From contig OX388312.1 of NCBI GenBank assembly GCA_947579605.1, forward strand, positions 21,971,313 through 22,035,312: a stretch of DNA of 64,000 nt. Reading direction: 5' to 3'. Position 1 is the stretch's first letter. Each line of letters starts with the position of its first letter. Positions 22,674-36,600 of the stretch are shown piece after piece. Origin of the DNA: Athripsodes cinereus (Eukaryota; Arthropoda; Insecta; Trichoptera; Leptoceridae). The position numbers were made by a program, and so were the translations under genes. Under the pieces are notes generated by a model, which was not told the DNA's origin, did not search any database, and saw only the letters and a program-made list of their open reading frames with translations.

Positions 22674-25454
22674 TTGTAAGGGTCACTTGTTTCTTTGATA
22701 CACACCGTGTGTTTTAACCTTAGACAACAAATGTTATATTAATATTATAAACATCTTGCTTAACAATTTGAACATTAAATAAAATATTAGAAATATTTTA
22801 AGATACATTAAAACACATTTTTCGTAAGGGGTATTATTTTTCAGCTCCTCTCGTACCTAACAATCAATGATTGAGGTTGTATAAATAAACTTCCAAATAC
22901 GAACAGACTCAATAAGAATAATTATTGTTATACAAAGTTTTTGTTATATGGCAGTTACAGGAGCGATTTATACGAGTTGTTTTGTATTCACAACACAAGA
23001 GATATTCAAATCATTCACAATACATACATACAGATAGTATTGTACGTAGTATTCGGTAGCTACTATAACCATTTCATTGTGAATAAATTTCCTTTTTGTA
23101 CGTTCTTTAAATACCACCATCTCATTGACTAGATTTGCACAACAAAAACTTACACTTACTGTAGATTTTCACATTACAGCGTTTTATTGTATGCGTTCCT
23201 ATTACAATTATTATTTTATAAATCACGTTTCTTTTTGGAAGTTATACAAAGCTGTTTATTTTTGTAATGACTTATGAAATATGTTACAATTATTTGAACA
23301 AACTAGGATTATAGTTTTATATTACTCTAAGTTAATAATTTATTCGTTTTAACTATTAATATACTATGTAAATACCATATTATTTTGTAGATGGTATGGC
23401 GTTATCGATGGATTGAAATATTCGTTACCAACGTTTTTAAAAAGTGATTTCATGAAAAATGTTCTATAGATTATTTTTACAGTATTTTCTTGGACTCTCT
23501 GGAATATAAAAGGGTCAATCCTCTTTTTTTTTGTATAAGCTTTCCAGTATCGAGGTAATCACATTGTTCTTTGTTCACGGAGAGAAGGACCGGTAACTTC
23601 ATTACACTCTTACATGTCGGAGATGCCGTGATGGTGAAAATAGATGTTTGTTTTTAACACACCTGGATGGAACCATACAGATCCAATACTAGGAACCTGT
23701 TTTTAAGTCCCTTTTCCTACCTATTCTTCTCCCTTGTGCCTCTTCTCTTTCCTCCTAAAAGGTTTTTTGTTAACGTTTCATGAAATTGGGTAATATGGAG
23801 GAAATCGTTCCTCCGCAGTAAACTCGCCCACTGTATACCTATTGATTGTATAATTGTGTTTAAATTTGCGTGTTATTTATCTAGAATAAATAAATACAAT
23901 AAATATATCTTCCCTCAGAAACTCGCTGATTTTTCCATAATCGTCGTTTAATATTATTTTTGCTTCGTTAATGTGATTGAGAAAACACAAGCGTTTACTT
24001 GTTTTAAAGTATCATAAAGTAGGTATCTATTTAGAATGAACTCTGCATAAGTGTGGTTTTCGATAAATCTTTTAACATAGGTGTGATTAACTGGGTATCC
24101 AGTAGTCTTTTGATTGTTGCTGGAAGTGTGGGCGATCAGTTTGCAATCCCATTCATCGATTGGAAGTGCGTGGGTATAAGGGTACACAGAATCAACAGTG
24201 ATTGTTAAATTCATAACGTTTAAAGCAATCTCAGACATTATCCCACGCATATATACAACATTTGTTGAAAAATTATTCATAAAATCTCAAAAAACCCTTA
24301 AGTGAATTGGTGAACGGCTATAAATTTTAAAAACTCGCTTAAGAAAATTATAAAATTTATTTAGAAAATGACAACAGGTACAGCTAACGAAATTTTTAAT
24401 ACACTATTTTGATAAAATCTGATGAATTTTTATGTGTTTTTTATTTCAATTTTGGGACATATAACCGAAGACATATAAAACGTTTACGCTGAATAAGATG
24501 TAAATATGTAAAGACGTAATTTTGTATGTGTAGTGGGCTATCCCACCAAACAAATTCTTCAAAGCCACGCGTACATACGTGGGAAAAATTTCAAGGATAC
24601 CTAAAAATTTATGGACTGAAATATGTACTCGTATAATACGGTGATTATATTTTTACGAGCATAATGCTGTGCTTTAGCCCCTGATTTATATTGTTTCTTA
24701 AGATTATTGCTATAATTTTATAAACAAAGGTGTAAGAGGCAAATATTTTATATACAACCATTAGATTACAATGTTAATTTTAAGTATTTTTATAATGATT
24801 TTTCTCTGCTATATTCTTCTCTCATATTAGACGTTACATTCACCTCTGATCCACCTTTAAGATACCAAAATCTTAATTAAACATTTAATTAGTAATTAAG
24901 ATTCTCGTTTGGTAGATATTAATAAAGCCTTTAATTTTTTCACGATTTTAATAAACATTAGCGAAAATAGCAAACTGCGTTTCTTTAATCCAATTTACGA
25001 TATGGATGGAATATTCTTTGTTTTTATCCTCAGCCGGAGGGTTTGGAATTTTTTTAAATAAGTACATAAAGTTTTCACAATTTTCGATATTCAAAGACCG
25101 TACGATTTTTTTCGGTGATGTCATTTTATTGGACTTTTTAATGAAACCGTTCGAGGGTGCTCCATAAATTATCACATTTTTATTTTTTTATGTCCTCAGG
25201 CCGCTCGTTGTTCTTTAAAATTGGTAATTGTATCTTAAGATTCATCTCAACTTGTCTTTTATCCAAATGCATGTAAATTTTTTTCTCATCTTGAAAAAAC
25301 TTTTAATTGAATCATGAATGAAATTTATTTACAACATGTAGATAATAAATTACATCTTTATATATCTTTCAGAAAAGTAGTTAAATTAGTACATATCAGA
25401 TTATTTATCATTCTAACATATATCTTCTTTTGTTTGGAACATTTATAGAATTTA
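22674..25454. other. AT-rich DNA; a short CCATCACGGCAT-family fragment near 23620
   Basis: The plus-strand string gatgccgtgatggt at about 23623-23636 is the conserved core of the dispersed family best seen at 43119-43380. The minus-strand frame of 108 codons at 23954-24280 and one of 75 codons at 24948-25175 have no recognisable domain. Nothing else is seen. Confidence 0.4.
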
Positions 25455-26000
25455 TTTAAAACTAGCTTTTGTAACCCGGCATTGCTCGGGTTTAAATAAA
25501 CAGAAACCGTGCAAATACATGGGTTAAAATGACATAACCTTATTGGACTAAAATGGAGTATGCGCTTACGTGGAAAAAGTAGTAAAAAGCTATATCCAAT
25601 GAGAATACTTAATGTTTGACTCCCTACATGCCCATATTTAATTAAAAAAATTGGTAGGTACCTTCATGAAAAAAGTGTTACAAACATCTTCCCAATAAAA
25701 AATCTTAAAGTTTGATACCTCACATGTCGATATTTATGTAAAAAAATGATAGGTAGGTACCCACATCGAAAAGTGTTAAAAAAAACATAAAGTTTGACAT
25801 CCCGTACTTAAATAAGAAAAAAACGGGTAAGTATCTCATTTTGAGAAAAAATTGTTGGTAGGTACCTAAACGTTATTCTATTTTATTCTTCTCAAGACCA
25901 TCCACTCATTTGCGAGTGATTTTGGAACCAAATGTTATGTTATTGCCACATTAAAATTGGTATTTTTAGTTTGTAGTAGGTACCTACATAAATATTCAAG
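25455..26000 (+). repeat. Degraded dispersed repeat with CCCGG-loop-CCGGG-type hairpin
   Basis: It begins tagcttttgtaacccggcat and tgctcgggttt, a short hairpin of a type very common at the ends of insect dispersed repeats. It is followed by three imperfect internal repeats (phrases such as aaagtttgacatccc and ggtaggtacc near 25610, 25720 and 25790). No RT motif can be followed. The right boundary is uncertain. Confidence 0.4.
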
Positions 26001-27988
26001 TGATTTGCCATGAAATAAAAAAAAAGATAAAGAAAAATTTTAGGCGAAAATAAAAAGGTTCTCATGGCTAGTACTGAGGTACTTATGTATTTATTTAAAA
26101 AAAAAACAATTAACATTGTTTATGGATTTTTTACATAATACCATTCTCATCTACAGTATGGATTTCTATGGTCTCATAATATCCTCCATTATGAAAATAG
26201 CCCAAAATGTCAAAAATATGCAATTTTCATTCACATAATTCAGGATTTTTTGTCATTAGCAATCACAATGTTTCATTATGAAAACAGTCCCTAATTATTT
26301 AGTTTCAGTATTGTTTAATTTATTGTGACATCCATTTTGAAATTAATTTAATACAATGAAAAATGTTTGACTAAAAATATTGGATTTCCATACATTCGCA
26401 TACATGGTAATCTCATTAAAATTGTAATATCTTTAACAATACATAAGATATTTCAAATGTTTTTAGCCTAAAACCTGCCCAAGAGATGAGACCTCGTATA
26501 GAGTGTATTGTTTTACTTCTGTCTTTGTTAATTTCAGAGTCCATTAAGGACATACGCACATACGAACGGATTAGAATATTTATGTGTGGATAATATATCT
26601 ACAGATGAAGATACCTAAACTTTAATATTTTACTTTCTCAAGCAGTGGCTTTTCTCAATAATCTGGTTGTTGTAATCAATATTTGTGGTTTACTGATTGA
26701 TGGCCTAAAATAATTATTTTATTTTTTTCCATTGGGACAGTAAAGTAACTTAATTTTCGTCTTTTTGAATGTTAGTGGTTTGAATTCCATTTATGGAAAC
26801 CAACTATGTTAACAACATAAACTATTTATGTGGGTATTCAATTTTTTTTTCATTTATCGGAAACTTGTCTCTATTTTAAAGATTGTATTTAATAAAAATA
26901 TACCAATTTAGTTTTATGTTTTAAAAATAAAGTTAAAGTTAGTTATCTAATGTATGTTTTATCCTTCGTTATATGTGTATGTTTTTAAGTTTAACCATAT
27001 CCAGTGATAGATATATAAAATTGAAACTACATATTTAACAAAGATCAGAACATGGTCTTTCATAACATTTATATACTTACGATGTTCATGACATGCAATA
27101 AACGCTTCTATTGAACAATTTGATAAGTTAATTTTATTTAATAGTGAATTGCGGAATAACGTTTTTTTACGATTGATCTTAAAATATAGTTTAAAACTTG
27201 CTGATTTCTTAATGTGGTCGTAAAACATGTGAATGACAGTCCATTGGAAGTTATATTATAGGTAATAAAGTATAAGATCAAAATAATGATCTAATGTTTT
27301 ATACTTTAAGCATTTTTTTCGTTCGCGAAAATAAAGATTCTCAAAATGTTATATTAAAAAAATATATTACAAAGTACCTATGTACCATCCAAAACAGAGA
27401 TGGTCGAATTTTGGACTTTTTTTATCGAAAGGGCCGAATAAAATGTTTTCAAATACGTTTAGTTTTATTTGAAATACCTACATGCAAAAGCTACGATATA
27501 CGAACCACGAGTAAAAAAGTTCAATTCTTAAAAGTTTAATGATTTTAATTCTTCGTCAATGAACTTATGACTTTGTCGACAACTGCTGAAAATATCAACA
27601 CGGTGTGTGTCAGAAATTAACAACGTAGCGGGTTTGTGGAGAAACAGTGTAATGTAATTACTTTGATAAATGTACGAAATGTAATTAATAAACTTTAAAC
27701 AACTTCGAGAATATCATTATGTTGGCACAAAGACGCCAGGTATACATTATTTCTCGCAAAGGGCGTACCACGTCAGCAGAAATGTGTTCCTAAGGATGAG
27801 AGACCTGAGGTTACTTAAGACAAATATGGTTATGATGTGACTAACCTCAGTCAAGAAGGAAGAATAAACCTATATCTAACGCGATTATTCGCCACTCGAG
27901 TAGTTAATATTTTACATTGACATAAAAGAGCTGGGTACACAATAAATAACAAAAAAAAGTTCGTTATATACCTATATCAGTTATAATA
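26001..27988. other. AT-rich DNA, nothing recognised
   Basis: Around 27720-27910 GC rises somewhat (for example aagggcgtaccacgtcagc), without a recognisable motif or frame. The rest is featureless. Confidence 0.4.
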
Positions 27989-28220
27989 TGTCGGCCGGTG
28001 TGGCGTAGAGGAAACGTTATTGCCTTTAAGTCACGAGGTTCCGGGTTTAATTCCGGGCCAGGGCAGATTAAAGAATGATATTTTTTAAGTTGTCCTGGGT
28101 CTGGGTGTTACATTTAAATGTGTTTGGTGCATTGTATATATGTGTATCGTCGCGTTAGTACCCATAATACAAGATTATATCTTAATTTGGGACTAGCTCG
28201 ATCTGTGTGAATTCATGTTA
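27989..28220 (+). mobile_element. tRNA-derived SINE, Metulj-like (family 2)
   Basis: An A-box region (gtgtggcgtagaggaaac, about 27999-28016) and a clear B-box (ggtttaattcc, 28044-28054) sit at tRNA spacing. The tail holds ttagtacccataatacaag and, after a short gap, ttgggactagctcgatctgt. I recognise this end from insect SINEs, especially the Metulj type of Lepidoptera. No flanking duplication is obvious. It is the main taxonomic clue in the window. Confidence 0.8.
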
Positions 28221-31200
28221 TGTTACGTTATAATTAGTTATAAGTTATGTCACTCAAATTGAAAATATATTTTTTATGGCATAAAGAAGACAACCAGAAT
28301 TCTAATTAATTGTCGGCAACCCAAATTTTAGATGCTGTATAAATAAAGTTGGTTAGATATGATTATTTTTCAGGAGGTAATACCGAAGCTACTTTGTGTA
28401 TGTTTTTTTTAAATGATACGCTGGGTGGTATTAAGGGTGAAAGTATGAACGTTTAAGAATCGATATTATATGCGTCTAATAATAATAAGTAAGGAGTGAG
28501 AGATTTATTATCTTTTTATATTGGATTGCCAATAGTAGTAATAATCTTTCGGCGGAAATGCGCGTAACTCAGTCGTTTTACAACACTCAATAATTTATTA
28601 CAGCCGTCGATAAGAATTTCCGCCTCCTCCGTTGAACATCGCGCGGAGATTATTCGTGTGAATTATTGTGTCATAATTATTAATGACAAATATAATATTA
28701 TAGATGTACCGCGAAATGATTACTTAGCCTACATTTTATATTACTCCACTATAATAATATTATAAGTTATCTTTATTATTATCGAACTAAATAATGGGAT
28801 AGTAGTAATAATAATAATGTTATTAAATAATATTCTCTCGCTTCCGATCTACTCTGAATGTATGAAAAAAAAAATGGTAATTGTGATTATACCTATATGA
28901 GAATGGTTTTATGAGTATTATAAGTGAATTAGAATAATTCACAAAATAGGTTTTGCGAAATTTTGGGTAGTTGCGATGTGGCGACATCTACCTGAAGTAT
29001 CGAGAAACACATTGTGATGACCCTACCTATTTTAAACCATTCTAAGCCCGAATTTGCAACATCCTAGCTTCTAAACTATACCTACTGTAATAATTGATTC
29101 CCAAACTAGAATTGACAACCCTATCCGACTAGCTAAGAATTGTATGAAATTTCGAATTGTTGCAAATATACGTACGAAATATCGCGTTCCTAATTAAATT
29201 AATTAACGAATTTTGGCCTTTCGTGATCGTCTAGATTTATCTATTAACTATTTTCGTAAATTTGGACCCAGTACGTTGTGTTTTGCCGATAATTTTACCT
29301 ACGTTGTGTATTTTTAGAACGCAAAATAAGTCACCTGAAATATACATTTCAATAATCAAAAAGAACAACAAAATCACAAAATCAATAAAACAATTTAAGC
29401 ATGTATTTTGATACATATTAACTCTGAGGTCAACTTTGACGTCAGATCACTTACCTTGAGATTCTGTAAAATAACATAATAAAAATAGTGCATAATAAAA
29501 CATAACGAAATATAACATAACAATCATCATAACATAAAATTCAAATAATATTATTCTATATCATTACGAGAATGTTGTATGGTAACTGGTTGCCGATCTA
29601 TGTCCCTACATAAGATAACCATTTCATAGTATCTATAACCAATGTATGTATGTTCTACAACATAACATACCTACTAATTCGTTGAGTCGAAAGGACAGTG
29701 GCGCACCCAAAAACACAACTTTATTACTTTTGAATATTAATTAAATTTCAACACGATTGTTTTGACATCATTTTCGGAGACTATAACTACTGGTTGTTAA
29801 TGCATGGAAAGCATGCTGTGTCCATGCTGAAGGAGCGCCGCCTTCGCTCCCTCACGTCTCAAAACTCGCCATGCCGTACTTTGAGCCCGAGTGCACTAAT
29901 CTACATCCCGAATATATAAAATAATATATAATATGTATACTCATTTGAACATGCAGCTATATATATAATAAGAATAATTATAAATATATGTTAAGAAGCT
30001 TTGTCTAGGACCCTGGCGGGAAACGGGGCAAGACCCATATTGACCCTTGTCTCAAAAGCTGAATCGAAGAGATAGGAGCAGGGCTTGCTAACGGTACACC
30101 TACATTTCGAAGCAGGATTAGGACTGGAATTGTTAGTATATAGTATATGTTTCTACAAAGTACATAATACGTCTCGTGCATAATTGTATAATAATAATGA
30201 TAAATATGTGGTTACGAATAGATCAAACCCACACTATAGACACAAGGTAGCTAGTCTAGTGTCGATAGGCAGAAGGGATCCATATCCATAAGGTAATCTC
30301 GACAAGATTTAGCTATAAAAGACTACATATTTATGGTGAGGTGAATTTAGGTATCATGTAAGTCAAATAAAAATATATTAAGACCAATAAATACATAAAT
30401 ATTACTTATGATTAGTGTCATGCAAAATATCAAATTTGTTCCTTCCATGATATCGCAGCAATTACAGCATGTTGAATAAGTAGAAAAATCCAGTAAGTTC
30501 GTAGAATACAAATGACATTCGACGATAAAATATGTAATTAAATTAATAATCAAATAATATCCTGATCAACGTACAACTTCTCTCCAAATTGCATAATCTT
30601 TCGTTATGGTAGAATAAATTAAATAAGAGTATAATATTAGGTAAGTCGGTACGCCACTGCCATTGGTCTAGTATTAGGTGTGTCGTACCGCGCTATATTA
30701 TTTCAGTCATAGGTACATACATACATATAATAGTGCTGAAAATAGGCATACATAACACATAATTCCTTTGTTTTCAAAATCTGAAAAGTTAAATAAATAA
30801 ATCCTTGTGTACGACGACTACTTTGTAGACAACAATATCCTCCTAAATATCACGAAACCTAGATATAAATAAATTAATAATATTGAAAAATCTTATCTTA
30901 TGACAGCTGGCAGGCTCACGGATTTTAAAATGTTAATTAAAAGTAATTTAGGATGATCTATATATATTCCCAAATGTGGAAATATCACTAAAATATAATG
31001 TACTAACTACTACGAAGGTGGGTAAATAAAAATATTAAAATATGTCGAGTTCAAACACAGAGATTAATATATGATTGAGTCCCACCTCTCCTAGGCTCAA
31101 AACTAAACTGCCACGAGTCATCTATCCTCCCTCTTCAGGTACTGAAAAATGTCGACCCAAAGCAACAAAAAAAAACTACATCCATCTCTTTATGACACAC

Positions 31201-31389
31201 ACCAAAATATACCTGTCTCTGTCTCCTACATAGCTAGTTGTGTTCGACAACCACTTGAGATCAAACTAAGTCTCATCCCTTTATTAATCACCTACTACAA
31301 ACATTCGATCTAGGTATATGAAAATAATAATATTAAATTTACAATCTAAAATAATATTTTACAATCTTGTATATATCCATTTCATCACA
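28221..31389. other. AT-rich DNA with two GC-richer patches
   Basis: Patches at about 29790-29910 (ggagcgccgccttcgctccc) and 30000-30130 (ccctggcgggaaacggggca) stand out in composition but carry no recognised motif. They may be pieces of old elements. The segment 28990-29020 resembles the two flanks of the 31390-32278 inverted repeat joined together, as discussed under findings. No gene is supported. Confidence 0.4.
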
Positions 31390-32278
31390 ACATGTAGAAG
31401 AGAATTACTAAACACCTCGGTAGCTGGCTAGGTATTAGTTTACAACTATTATAGGTAGATGGCGATGAATATTTCCTGATGTGAGTTCTAGATTTTTCCT
31501 TAACCATTATTTCCTTAATAACTATGGCTTGTGGAAAGAATGAATAGTTAGATAGCTTCAGATCTCTTTTGAACGTTCAGCCGACAACATATTTTAGTCT
31601 AACACATTACTAACATTTTTATTGTTAAATTATTATTGGTGAATAAACTTAGTGGAAAGCATATTTTCATGTAAGTAAAATATTACTGTTTCATTTCGTT
31701 CCTTTTTAATCACAGTATGTAATTTAATATAATCATTTAGAATCAATTCAATTTTCTTACTTATCAAGCCTTCTGCAAATTGTATATGGAAGAAAGGGAA
31801 AATATGTACACAGTGAATCTGTGAGGATATTTAACATTAATAATCTATACCAACAAAGCCCTTTCCTCTATATAAATGGTGATCTCGAACGAACACGAAT
31901 TTATTACATTTTTCTTTTAAAAAAACTTTTTTCTTTGAAAATTTTTGTTACAATACATCAGTGAAAATTTTTCTTAACAACTTTTAATTCTATATACATG
32001 AAAATATGCTTTCCACTAAGTTTATTCACCAATAATAATTTAACAATAAAAATGTTAGTAATGTGTTAGACTAAAATATGTTGTCGGCTGAACGTTCAAA
32101 AGAGATCTGAAGCTATCTAACTATTCATTCTTTCCACAAGCCATAGTTATTAAGGAAATAGTGGTTAAGGAAAAATCTAGAACTCACATCAGGAAATATT
32201 CATCGCCATCTACCTATAATAGTTGTAAACTAATACCTAGCTATCTACCGAGGTGTTTAGTAATTCTCTTCTACATGT
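31390..32278. mobile_element. Foldback element with 284-bp inverted repeats
   Basis: Arms 31390-31673 and 31995-32278 are both exactly 284 bp. They are inverted copies with three mismatches that I could find and no indel, so about 99% identity. They enclose a 321-bp AT-rich spacer without coding capacity. The outer ends read acatgtagaag / cttctacatgt. The structure fits a non-autonomous long-TIR DNA transposon or a recent inverted duplication. A transcript would make a long double-stranded RNA. Confidence 0.9.
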
Positions 32279-33364
32279 GTTTCTCGATACTTCAGCGATT
32301 TATCAGTACTTAATTTTTGATTGATTCGTGTTATTACCATTTTTTATCATCCATACAAAGTAATGAAAATATTTTTATAAATTTAAATATTATTCTCAAG
32401 GTTTTACTAAAATCTAAAGAGTGATTAATTGTTTTGAATTGGATGATTAAAATGTATTTTTTTCATATTTTCATATGGCCGTTCTCAAAAACATTTTGTA
32501 GACTCTGAATCCTAAATATCTGTGGGTTTTATTATGTTCATTATAAACATATTAAAATACGTAGTATAAGTAAGTATTGAAATGGTTATTTGAGTTTATT
32601 TATTTTCACAAGAAATAAACGCCACGGATTACTTCAACTTAACTTGGGTATTTGGATCAAAGTTATCTTTAGTTTTATTTTCAGATTACGTAACTTGGCA
32701 AATTGTGTTTGTATTGAATTTATTCACAAAAACCTATGAGAACATTCACGCGTTGTTGTATTGAAATTACAAATTGGGAACATATAATAGGTAGATATTT
32801 TCGTAAATAGTCTATAGTACAGTTTGATTTTCTATAGTACAGTTATTCGTGTAAGAAATATATTCAGGCTTTTATTATTGCTGCTTACACAAGATTAAAG
32901 ATAGGACGTCATGTATTGAACCGGTACGTATTCAATTTTGGTGGGATGTAAATCATTTAATGTGTCCACAGGAAAAAAATATATTATTATATAGCAACAT
33001 CTAGAATTCAAGTCACATTCCTTTTGGTTACCTCTGTCGAACTTCAATCACAATGAGCTCCCGTGGGAAAGCAATAGAAATTGTCGGATGTTAGATTGTG
33101 GTATTACTGCTAGTCCACTTATATGTGTAATATTACCCCGACAACAACACACACACCAGCCCTGAGGCGTTAATCCTGGTATAGGTTATATCTCATCCGT
33201 AATATTGTTTATTTGCGCACATGTATTTTCTCAAGAGTGATAAAGTATTACATAGAGTATGTGGTTGTAAATTTAGTTTCATAAAACAAGTCTTACTTAC
33301 ATATTACAAAACTAAAGTTTGCAAAGACATTAAACAATATATTGATAATGAGACGAACAAATAG
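32279..33364. other. AT-rich DNA, nothing recognised
   Basis: No frame, repeat or RNA-like structure is supported between the two foldback elements. Confidence 0.5.
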
Positions 33365-33376
33365 AAACAACTTTAT

Positions 33377-33602
33377 CGAAATAATAAAACAAATGTTTTA
33401 TTCTACTAATGGTTTATTATGTGAGAGAGACGTCTTTCGTCTGATGAGGACATTGTCCATCTCTTCATTTGATTCATTGGATTGACAATGTCCTCATCAG
33501 ACGAAAGACGTCTCTCTCACATAATAAACCATTAGTAGAATAAAACATTTGTTTTATTATTTCGATATGGAATTCTACTACCTAAACACCGACACAGTGA
33601 AT
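33377..33602 (-). mobile_element. Hairpin element family, intact copy 1 (perfect 82-bp palindrome arms)
   Basis: Read on the minus strand, a leader from 33602 (ATTCACTGTGTCGGTGTTTA, then GGTAGTAGAATTCCATA) is followed by a palindrome. Arms 33484-33565 and 33376-33457 are 82 bp, without a single mismatch, around a 26-base loop. The direct repeat aaacaactttat at 33365-33376 and 33603-33614 brackets the element as a 12-bp target duplication. The arms contain gtgagagagacgtctttcgt. It has no coding capacity. A duplication of this length fits insertion by target-primed reverse transcription or a MULE/foldback-type transposase. Its 34-bp leader is identical to that of copy 2. Confidence 0.88.
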
Positions 33603-33614
33603 AAACAACTTTAT

Positions 33615-36600
33615 GGTTCAAGTACTATTCAAGATCTCTCAACATTTTACGAATAATGAGATGAAAAACGATCATTGCTAAATAAGTATAAATCTGTGTA
33701 TAGATCTGTGCAAAATAAAATAGAAAACTGTAAATGACATTCATTAATAACTTAAACGAAATAATAAATTGAGAGTTAATCCGACGGTTAGACATTAGGA
33801 AAATTACGAATGCATACAATTAATTTATAAGTTAAAAAAGCATCTACTTAATTTATAAAAATTAAAGTACGATTTCATAAAGAGAAAAGATTAGAGACGG
33901 GAGAGTGTTGTTTTCAAAAATGTTGTATTTACAACCGATAGCTCGGAATATTAGAGTGTTTCTTTCTGTTTCGTGTTTATTGGTATTTATGTTTTTGTTC
34001 TAATACGTGGTTCTGATAAATTATGTTTTTCCACAGTGTTTTTATATTGGTTACAATAACACGCTAATGACGATATTGGAAAAAGGTTTCATTCGAACCA
34101 AAATTTTTGTATAATATTGGAGATAGGAAATGTTTGATTAGTCCAGGATTCTCATTTGTATTGTATTTATTTACCTCATTGTTTCAACATAATTATATTG
34201 AGAAATTTTCCGAATTTGAGAACGATATTACTGTAAATTAATGAGTTTATAAACCACAAAGCTGAAAATAATAATTTCAATTAAAAAAAATAAATTGCTT
34301 TCGCTTAGTCAATTTTTTCGTTGTTATAAAAAACAATGTCTGTTTAATTAAATTTTCAAGTTGGTGATAAAACTCATTTTAATTGGATAAATACGTCATG
34401 AAATTTATATGTTTGAAACGAAGCGGTGCTTTTATTATTAAAAGAATGATGAGCTTTTTTATACGAAGGCTTAATAAAACTTTGCTTATTTTATTAAAGA
34501 CAGTTTTTACATTGAAATTAACACCACGATAAAATTCTACTAATATAGATACTAAATATCTGACAGCCATGAATTTTTAAGATTATCTTTTTCACTAAAG
34601 AATAATTTTAGTACGCGAAATTACTTTCAAATATAAATCCTTTTAGTACCTATCAATCCATATGTAGGAAAACTACTTGTGTTTATTTTTTATGTCATTA
34701 AGTTTATGTATTTGCTTCTCTAGCGTGTAAACACTGTTTGAAATTCGGCTTGTAAGTATTATAGTCTTTTATATTCTGAAAAATATTTTTTAAGATATTG
34801 TATTTACTATGCAGTATTTTGTCAAGAATAAAAAAATAATCGACTCATAAACTTTAGCAGATAATATAAGCTCTTTCCTTTAACGAAATAATTTGGCAAA
34901 AATAAATAACCAAAAAAAAAACAATACAAATATTTATGACAACTGTCGGGAATAAATGTGAAATATTTGTATTTATCTATTATATGGTAGTCTTATCTGT
35001 ACAAGGTTTAAGCAGTAAGAATACTTTCGACGGTTAAAAATTTAGTACCTACACTTAAGATTAAAATATTATAAAAAGTATTCAACACAATCTATTTTTT
35101 TTTGACAAAACATATAGAACAATAAAAGCGATTTCCATGCATATCTGATTATATGGTGACTTATAATATCTGATATCTCTGTCAATAACAAAGATATATG
35201 TATATGAAATTTTCAACCCAAAACATTTCCACGAGACCTTTTATAGACTTTATAATATAACGTCTGTCGTGTCTTATTACGATTTGTGTTGAATGCATAC
35301 TATGTATAAGCAAATATAATCATACATAAACGGACAAAAATATTTATACATCTATTGTTACTTACAAGCTTTTATTTACGATATTGACAGACCATCGCCA
35401 TCGTCTGAGCGATAACAATATTCATGTGCTGTAAAGTATTATGCCTTAGTCATGTCTTATGAATTCCAATAATAAAACATAAACATAACATTTTTGTGTC
35501 ATTTTATAGCCCCTTTTTTAGACAACCCCTTTGAATGAAACTATGTGGACATTTTTAGATTATTTCAGTACTACAGTTTTTATAGACGTAGAGCCTTTTT
35601 TCTTATTTTATAGGAATGTGTGAAGGATATTAGTAAAAATAATGAGTTTATTTCTAATAAGAAAAATGAAATAATTTAATGAATTATTTTATTTATCTTA
35701 TTAGAAATAAAAAAAACATAAATTCGTAAAATCAAAACATTTGTATTATTAATCCAATAGAGTTTTATAATCTGCAAATTAATTAGTAAGCCAGCAAATA
35801 ATTTGGATACGTATGACATTAAATTACACTAATTGGCGCGTACATAAATAATAAGATGAAAATCAAAATCATCCTATTTCGTCATTTCTACAAAAATAGG
35901 GATTATTTGGACTTTTTCCATTTTTTATACATGAAGTAAGAAAACATCCTATACAATATTATTATAGAATGTGGTTGTCTATGGCAAACAGAAATGTTCA
36001 TTGGTTTGTTACACTTGTTATTGTTGGCCGGATGACGTCGCTCTGCAACAAGTCCGCCATTTGAAATTATGTGTAGATGTTTCATTATTTGTTCTGTCAA
36101 TATAGATTTATTATTATAGAAGTTAGATATTACATACATAATTATATCAGTGTTCAGACTCACGGATAATTTCAATATGACTTGAGAAGAATTACCTTAA
36201 CATACATTAGAGAAATACTTGCAGAAAATAAATTGACAAACAGTAAGTAGGTACCTACTAAATAAATAAATAATAATGTTGCAATATCAAAAGTATTGTG
36301 ATTGAAAATATATTATTTACATTTTCTTAGTAAAACTTCTTGATAAAGAGGTTGACAAATACGCGCGCCCTATTTCTGTGAAAATATATTATTAATTATA
36401 ACAATCTTGTTATAATAATGCCATTTATTTCTTGCATAATTCAGATATCAAGAATTCTACTAAATATATTTGTAGTTTTGATAAACATAATTATTTAGAA
36501 AAGAAAACCTATTATTACCTACTTATTAAAAAACCGACTATTCAGTTTTTCAGTTAATTTATTATGTTGCGAAAAAAACCAATATTATAGAGTGTATGTA

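Noticed and set aside
23954..24280. 108-codon minus-strand frame
   Set aside because: Length is possible by chance in 64 kb, no domain or neighbour supports it, and no promoter or splice sites fit.
24948..25175. 75-codon minus-strand frame with fairly balanced composition
   Set aside because: Too short and without any recognised motif. Left as chance.
33376..33565. MicroRNA precursor
   Set aside because: The 82-bp perfect stem is much longer than an animal pre-microRNA, and the sequence is a repeated mobile element.
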